16,360 bases of DNA from JBOGXF01 sp050694275 (GTDB lineage Bacteria; Actinomycetota; CADDZG01; WHSQ01): NCBI GenBank assembly GCA_050694275.1, contig JBOGXF010000152.1, forward strand, positions 1 through 16,360, read 5' to 3'. The notes under the pieces were generated by a model, which saw only the letters and a list, made by a program, of their open reading frames with translations, was not told where the DNA came from and did not search any database. Below are positions 12,354-16,360 of the stretch, piece by piece. Every line of letters begins with the position of its first letter. The first letter of the stretch is position 1. A program made the position numbers and the translations under genes.

Positions 12354-13490
12354 ATGCGTCGAGACGTCAAGCGGGCCCTGGTCGCGGTTTTCGTCGCTCG
12401 CACCGCGGCGAACGCCGGGTTGCGGGTCGTGTATCCGTTCCTCCCGGCGATCGCGCGCGGGCTGGGGGTGAGCCCCGGAGCGATCGCCTCGGTCGTGGCC
12501 CTCCGCAACCTCGGAGGGTTCGCCACTCCGGCCGTCGCCCGCGTCGCCGAGCGTCACGGTCGACGCTCGATCATGCTCCTCGCGATGGCGGCGGTCACCG
12601 CCGGTTCTCTGCTGACCGTTACCGGGTCTCTGGCGTTCGCGGCGGTGGGCATCGTCGTGGTCGGATTCGCGAAGCCCGGCTTCGATCTTCCAATGCAGGC
12701 GTGGTTCGGGGACCGCGTGCCCTACCGCGAGCGCGGACGCGTGTTCGGGATCACGGAGCTGACCTGGGCCACCTCGCTCATAGTGGCGGTGCCCGCCTCG
12801 GGGTTCCTCATCGCCGCCACCGACTGGCGCGCGCCCTTCGTGCTCGTCGCGATCCTGGCGGCGGCGGGGATTACGGCCGTGGGGGCCGGGGTCGATCCCG
12901 ACCGGCCCCACGAGCACCTCAAGCGCAAGCTGCACCTGAGTGGACCGGTCCGCCGGGTGATCGCGGTCGTCGTGCTGTTCAGCCTCGCCTCCGAGATTCC
13001 GTTCATCGTCTACGGCCAGTGGCTCGAGGGCAGCTTCGGCCTGTCGGTGGCGGGCATCGGCACCTTCACGCTCGCCATCGCGGCGGCCGAGCTGATGGGC
13101 GAGGGCCTGGTCGTGGCCGTGGCCGACCGGGTCGGGCTGAAGCGCATGTGGCTGGGAGGACTCGTCGTCACCGCGGTTGCCTATCTGAGCTTCGGCCTGG
13201 TCGGGTCGTCGCTCGCGCTGGCGGTCGTGGTGGTCGTCGTCTGGATCACCGCGTTCGAGGTGACGATCGTCGCCACGATCCCCTTCGTCAGCGAGTTGTC
13301 GCCGGCCCGCGAACGAGTCCTCTCGACGGTTCTCGTATCGGTTGCCACCGGGCGGGCCGTAGGGGCGTTGCTCGCTCAGCCGCTGTTCGCCGCGGGAGGG
13401 ATCGCCGGAGCCACCGTTGCCTCGGCGGCCTGCGTGGTCGTCGCGGCCGTCATCCTGTTAGGGGTACCGGATCACATTGACGCTGGTTAG
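12354..13490 (+). CDS. Major facilitator superfamily transporter
   Basis: This 378-residue protein has about twelve hydrophobic segments in two halves separated by a charged loop (DPDRPHEHLKRKLHLSG, about 181-197), the MFS layout. The loop between helices 2 and 3, RVAERHGRRSIML, is the MFS motif A region (usually GxLaDrxGrr). It is probably a small-molecule exporter of the cytoplasmic membrane; the substrate is unknown. The start at 12354 is chosen over an in-frame ATG at 12159 because the extra 65 residues are polar and transporter-unlike, and because a -10-like hexamer ends 6 bases before 12354. It lies between the toxin-like pair (divergent) and the peptidase (convergent, stop codons overlapping by 4 bases). 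Confidence 0.9.
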   Translation: MRRDVKRALVAVFVARTAANAGLRVVYPFLPAIARGLGVSPGAIASVVALRNLGGFATPAVARVAERHGRRSIMLLAMAAVTAGSLLTVTGSLAFAAVGIVVVGFAKPGFDLPMQAWFGDRVPYRERGRVFGITELTWATSLIVAVPASGFLIAATDWRAPFVLVAILAAAGITAVGAGVDPDRPHEHLKRKLHLSGPVRRVIAVVVLFSLASEIPFIVYGQWLEGSFGLSVAGIGTFTLAIAAAELMGEGLVVAVADRVGLKRMWLGGLVVTAVAYLSFGLVGSSLALAVVVVVVWITAFEVTIVATIPFVSELSPARERVLSTVLVSVATGRAVGALLAQPLFAAGGIAGATVASAACVVVAAVILLGVPDHIDAG

Positions 13491-16036
13491 CGGTTCCAGG
13501 TCAGCACGTTGTTCAGGAGCTGGTAACCCGAGTACGTGAGCGCGTAGTTGGCAAGTCCGAACGGGTGGTCGAACCTGTCGGTCGGCATCGGGAGCAGCGC
13601 CCCCAGAATCCGAACGCGACCCCGGCCCAGCTTGATCTCGCCGAAGCTCACGTTAGTGGTGTTGCCGGTCGTCCCCACCGCGCGCGGCCGGCCCTTTGCC
13701 TTCTCCCACGCGCTGTTGCTCACGTACCACACGGGTGAGTTGTTAGCATCGCCGCCGTTGGGGTTCTGAAGGGCGATCCCGAGCGGCACCGGCTCGTAGG
13801 TCTGTCGCCTGTGCTGCTCGCCGCCCTGCTGTCCCTCGGCCGCGCCGGGCTGGTTGATCTTGCGCGCGAGCGGATCGGAGTACGTGACCTCCCGCTTCTG
13901 CGTGCTGAAGTTGACGTAGCCCGCGTAGAACACGTTTCCGGAGATGCCGCTCTTGACGATCCCCATCGGCTTGAGCATGTGCATCGCCCGGTCGAGGAGC
14001 ACGAGGTTGCCGCCTCCGCGGACCCAACTGCGGAGTCTGCCGGCGATCTCCGGATAGGTCTTGTCGGTCACGACGATCGTGTCGAATTTCCTCCATCCCT
14101 GCCTGGATGCGATTTCGGCCGCCGTGATCTTCGTGAGTCCCGGCCTGGCGAAGGGAGCGAGGTCCCTCCAGAAGTTCATGTTGGTGACCCGGTAGCCGAT
14201 CTGGCCGGGATCGGGCCACCCCTTCTCTTTGGTGAAGTCGATGTCCGTGGTGAACACGCCTGTTGTGTCACCGCGCGAGATGCGCACGCGCCAGCGGCCG
14301 GGGGTCGGGAGGTTGGCGTGAAGCGCCTGCCCCGCCTGGACGTAGATCGCCGACTGGTTGAAGTACGAGTTGACGACCTCCCACTCGCCCTCGCCTTTAT
14401 TCGCGCGTGGGTCGAAGCGCTCGAGGAGGGCCTCGCTGAACGCGCACGGGCTCACGCCCTGGGCGTTGGCGCAGGTGATGGTGACCGCGATGCCGCCGTT
14501 GTAGAAGCCCTGCCGGGGTCCCTCAACCTTGAACTCATGGGTGTAGTCGTTGGCGGGGGAGAGGACGACGTCGGCGATGTCGTCCTGAGGCGGGAGCTTG
14601 GTGAACTTCGGCGGGGTGCTGAGACGATCGCTCTTCGCTTTGGCCACGCCCCGGTTGTGGACGTAAGCGACCCGGCCTCCCGTTCTGAAGGTCTGGTTCT
14701 CAGGCTTGAGGCTGTAGTTGATCATCGAGTAGATGAGCGACTTGTTTCCGTCGACGTGGAGCTGCTCGGCGTTCTGATCGAAGCAGCTTCCAATGCCGCA
14801 GTTGATCAGGTGGGATAGCGACATCTCGTTGTCGATGCCGTCGGCATTGAGCCCCACGGGCGAATCGATCCAGTTGCCGAGCGCACCGGTGACGGTGTAG
14901 TCGATCGTGTCCCAGACGGTGCCCCACTGCACCCCGTAGATGCGCGGATCGTCCTGGGGCGCGTTGTTGGGCTTGATGATGGGGGACCACGCGAGCCGCT
15001 TCTCGGCGTCGGCCCACGCACCTTTGACCGTCTGCAGCACACGTTGGTTCTTGTCGTACGGACGTTCGGAACCACCGATGAGCGTGAACGAGAACGCGCG
15101 GTCGATGAGCTGGCCGTGGAGATCGATGCCTCCGGTCCATTTGGGCTTCCCGCGCGCGTCCTTCGGCCCGATCGCCTGCAGCACGCGTCCGAAGGCGCGG
15201 GTCTCGGGCTCGGACCACGGCGTGTAGGGGCGGAACGTGAAGCCCTGCTCTGGCCAGTCTCGGTTGAGGTCGACGCCGTTCCCGTTGTAGCGCTGATAGA
15301 ACTGCGTGCCGGTCGTGCGATCGCCGCGGTTCCAGCCGTCGGGGTTGGGATAGATGAAGTACACAACCGATTTCCTGAGCGCCTCACCGGCGGTGATGGA
15401 CCTCTTGGGCGTCGCCTCGAGCAGGGGATGAGGGACCTTGTTCTGGTCGCTCTCACAGTCGACGACGTCGGGCGCGGTCTTCGCCTCGCACGCTCCCCAC
15501 GTCGCGAGGTCCTCGGCGGCGCGAGTACCGCCCTCGACCCCGGCCCGCTCGATCCCGTGGATGGCCAGCGGGAAGACGAAATACTCCTTGCCCTTGTTGG
15601 GGGCCTTCTCGTCGGTGATACGCACCATGTGCAGGGGGAGTCGCTCGCGCGTCACCGCGCCGTCCTCGCTTGCGGTCACCGCCAGACCGGCCGACTTGAA
15701 GTCCTTGCACGCCTCTTTGGGTTCGGACGTGGGATTGCCGGCGCAGTCGAAGTGCCGGTGCAGCGTGTAGACCTTGACGAAGCGCGGGAACATGTCCTCG
15801 AGAAACCTCAGCCCGGCGATGTTCTCCTGGAACTGAATGAAGTCGACGGCACAGACTTGTCCTTTGGCGAAGGGCGATTTGCCGGGCTCCCCGACGCCGC
15901 AGCCGTGGGGGTCGGGAAAGACCCGCCCGTAGGCGAGGTACTGCTCCTCGCTGGTTGCCACCGGGGTCGGCTGAGCGGGTGGCGCGATCGACAGCAGCAT
16001 GGCGACGGCGACGAGGCCGACGACGGTCCGGCGCAT
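13487..16036 (-). CDS. Secreted M14-family zinc carboxypeptidase with large C-terminal extension
   Basis: This 849-residue protein has a Sec-type signal peptide (basic MRR, hydrophobic core about 4-19, then a Pro/Ala-rich segment). Metal ligands of an M14 peptidase are visible: His160 and Glu163 (IHGIERAG) and the third ligand His307 (GGIDLHGQ). The substrate-binding region includes NPDGWNRGDR (231-240) and VDLNRDWPEQ (255-264). Glu404 (IDNEMSLSH) is a candidate for the catalytic glutamate. Beyond about residue 450 lie 400 residues of beta-rich and Rossmann-like sequence (KFDTIVVTDKTYPEIAGRLRSWVRGGGNLVLLD), far longer than a simple carboxypeptidase. No membrane anchor or sorting signal is seen, so it is probably released. 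AAGGGGG, about 9 bases before the ATG, supports the start. It probably trims or scavenges peptides outside the cell. Confidence 0.9.
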   Translation of the reverse strand: MRRTVVGLVAVAMLLSIAPPAQPTPVATSEEQYLAYGRVFPDPHGCGVGEPGKSPFAKGQVCAVDFIQFQENIAGLRFLEDMFPRFVKVYTLHRHFDCAGNPTSEPKEACKDFKSAGLAVTASEDGAVTRERLPLHMVRITDEKAPNKGKEYFVFPLAIHGIERAGVEGGTRAAEDLATWGACEAKTAPDVVDCESDQNKVPHPLLEATPKRSITAGEALRKSVVYFIYPNPDGWNRGDRTTGTQFYQRYNGNGVDLNRDWPEQGFTFRPYTPWSEPETRAFGRVLQAIGPKDARGKPKWTGGIDLHGQLIDRAFSFTLIGGSERPYDKNQRVLQTVKGAWADAEKRLAWSPIIKPNNAPQDDPRIYGVQWGTVWDTIDYTVTGALGNWIDSPVGLNADGIDNEMSLSHLINCGIGSCFDQNAEQLHVDGNKSLIYSMINYSLKPENQTFRTGGRVAYVHNRGVAKAKSDRLSTPPKFTKLPPQDDIADVVLSPANDYTHEFKVEGPRQGFYNGGIAVTITCANAQGVSPCAFSEALLERFDPRANKGEGEWEVVNSYFNQSAIYVQAGQALHANLPTPGRWRVRISRGDTTGVFTTDIDFTKEKGWPDPGQIGYRVTNMNFWRDLAPFARPGLTKITAAEIASRQGWRKFDTIVVTDKTYPEIAGRLRSWVRGGGNLVLLDRAMHMLKPMGIVKSGISGNVFYAGYVNFSTQKREVTYSDPLARKINQPGAAEGQQGGEQHRRQTYEPVPLGIALQNPNGGDANNSPVWYVSNSAWEKAKGRPRAVGTTGNTTNVSFGEIKLGRGRVRILGALLPMPTDRFDHPFGLANYALTYSGYQLLNNVLTWNR

Positions 16037-16360
16037 CGAAGGATCCCCCTTCCATCTGCTAACGCTTCGTGGGTATTACTTCGCTACGTCGCCCGGTACC
16101 CCCTTGTTTCGGAGGAACCATCCGGGCCGAAGTTGATTCTTACCGCGGCCGAGCCCGTGGCATCTCCGGAGTCGTGCGGGGCATTCACGGGAGGACGGGA
16201 GAGTCCGCCACCGCCCGCTCATCGAACGCACACATCCCCCTGCCCAACGTGTCAGACGACCGTCTGACAATTTGTCTGACACTGGTCTGACGCGGTGGGC
16301 TTAGGGAGAAGAGCGCGTCGGGATGGGTGGCTCTATCTGCCGCGGCGATTGAGGATCCGG
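16037..16360. other. Intergenic region upstream of the peptidase, with a site cluster
   Basis: 324 bases without a convincing gene. On the minus strand TAATAC, about 35 bases upstream of the peptidase ATG, is a weak -10 candidate. The main feature is the GTCTGAC cluster at 16250-16291. At the right edge a GTG at 16327 begins a frame (MALSAAAIEDP) open to the end of the window. It has no well-placed Shine-Dalgarno sequence, so it is at best the start of a gene that continues beyond the window. Confidence 0.4.
16250..16291. promoter_or_regulatory. Cluster of four GTCTGAC sites, likely operator
   Basis: A perfect 8-bp inverted repeat, TGTCAGACGACCGTCTGACA (16250-16269), is followed by two more direct copies of the half-site, GTCTGACA at 16274-16281 and GTCTGAC at 16285-16291. 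The three direct copies start 12 and 11 bases apart, about one helical turn. This is what a dimeric repressor or activator binding cooperatively would need. It lies 214 bases upstream of the peptidase, so it may serve a plus-strand gene just outside the window. Confidence 0.6.

Noticed and set aside
15044..16267. Long plus-strand open frame (about 400 codons) opposite the M14 peptidase
   Set aside because: In DNA this GC-rich, antisense frames stay open by chance. It shows no family motif and lies opposite a gene with clear catalytic residues and a signal peptide.
16327..16360. Partial plus-strand gene at the right edge (GTG at 16327)
   Set aside because: Only about 11 codons are visible. 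The purine-rich AGGGAGAAGAG lies too far upstream to act as its ribosome site, and there is no way to judge coding potential.

Overview
The window is high-GC bacterial chromosome, most likely from an Actinomycetota member (inference). The reasons are the base composition, a DrrA-type ABC exporter with two ABC-2 permeases, a DUF6458-like small membrane protein, a 57-residue zinc-ribbon protein, and several genes that appear to be transcribed without a leader. I see no rRNA, tRNA, CRISPR array, insertion sequence or phage gene. The organism cannot be named from the sequence.

Layout. Positions 1-5610 are all on the minus strand: a Flp-type pilin (42-236), two orphan NarL/LuxR-type response regulators (482-1285, with a degenerate receiver, and 1385-2083, intact), an alpha/beta hydrolase (2150-2950), two small membrane proteins (3036-3344 and 3488-3889), and a two-gene operon of a beta-rich unknown protein and a saccharopine-dehydrogenase-like reductase (4120-5610). 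Between the second membrane protein and that operon lies an unexplained plus-strand structure, about 3969-4120, that ends in a textbook intrinsic terminator. It is a candidate non-coding RNA. Positions 5701-8408 hold a histidine phosphatase (+), a small zinc ribbon (-), a large PYROXD2/phytoene-desaturase-like FAD oxidoreductase (+) and the DUF6458-like protein (+), closed by a terminator. Positions 8543-11130 hold an ABC export operon preceded by a 14-codon leader ORF whose stop overlaps the ATPase start codon. Positions 11133-12138 hold a minus-strand pair, a HARE-HTH-domain protein and a PIN-domain ribonuclease, with repeated 7-8-mers over its promoter and start. It looks like an unusual toxin-antitoxin module. 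Positions 12354-16036 hold an MFS transporter (+) and a secreted M14-family zinc carboxypeptidase (-) whose stop codons overlap. The last 324 bases carry a cluster of GTCTGAC sites.

How it works together. This is not one pathway but a set of short units. The two response regulators lie next to the pilin and may regulate it, but no kinase is present. Six genes that lack a Shine-Dalgarno sequence share a TANNNT hexamer 6-7 bases before the ATG, which suggests leaderless transcription, whereas the other genes have recognisable Shine-Dalgarno sequences or are coupled to an upstream gene. Three convergent gene pairs leave no room for terminators.

The best candidates for something undescribed are the plus-strand RNA at 3969-4120, the HARE-HTH/PIN module with its operators, the leader peptide of the ABC operon, and the response regulator lacking its phosphorylation site.
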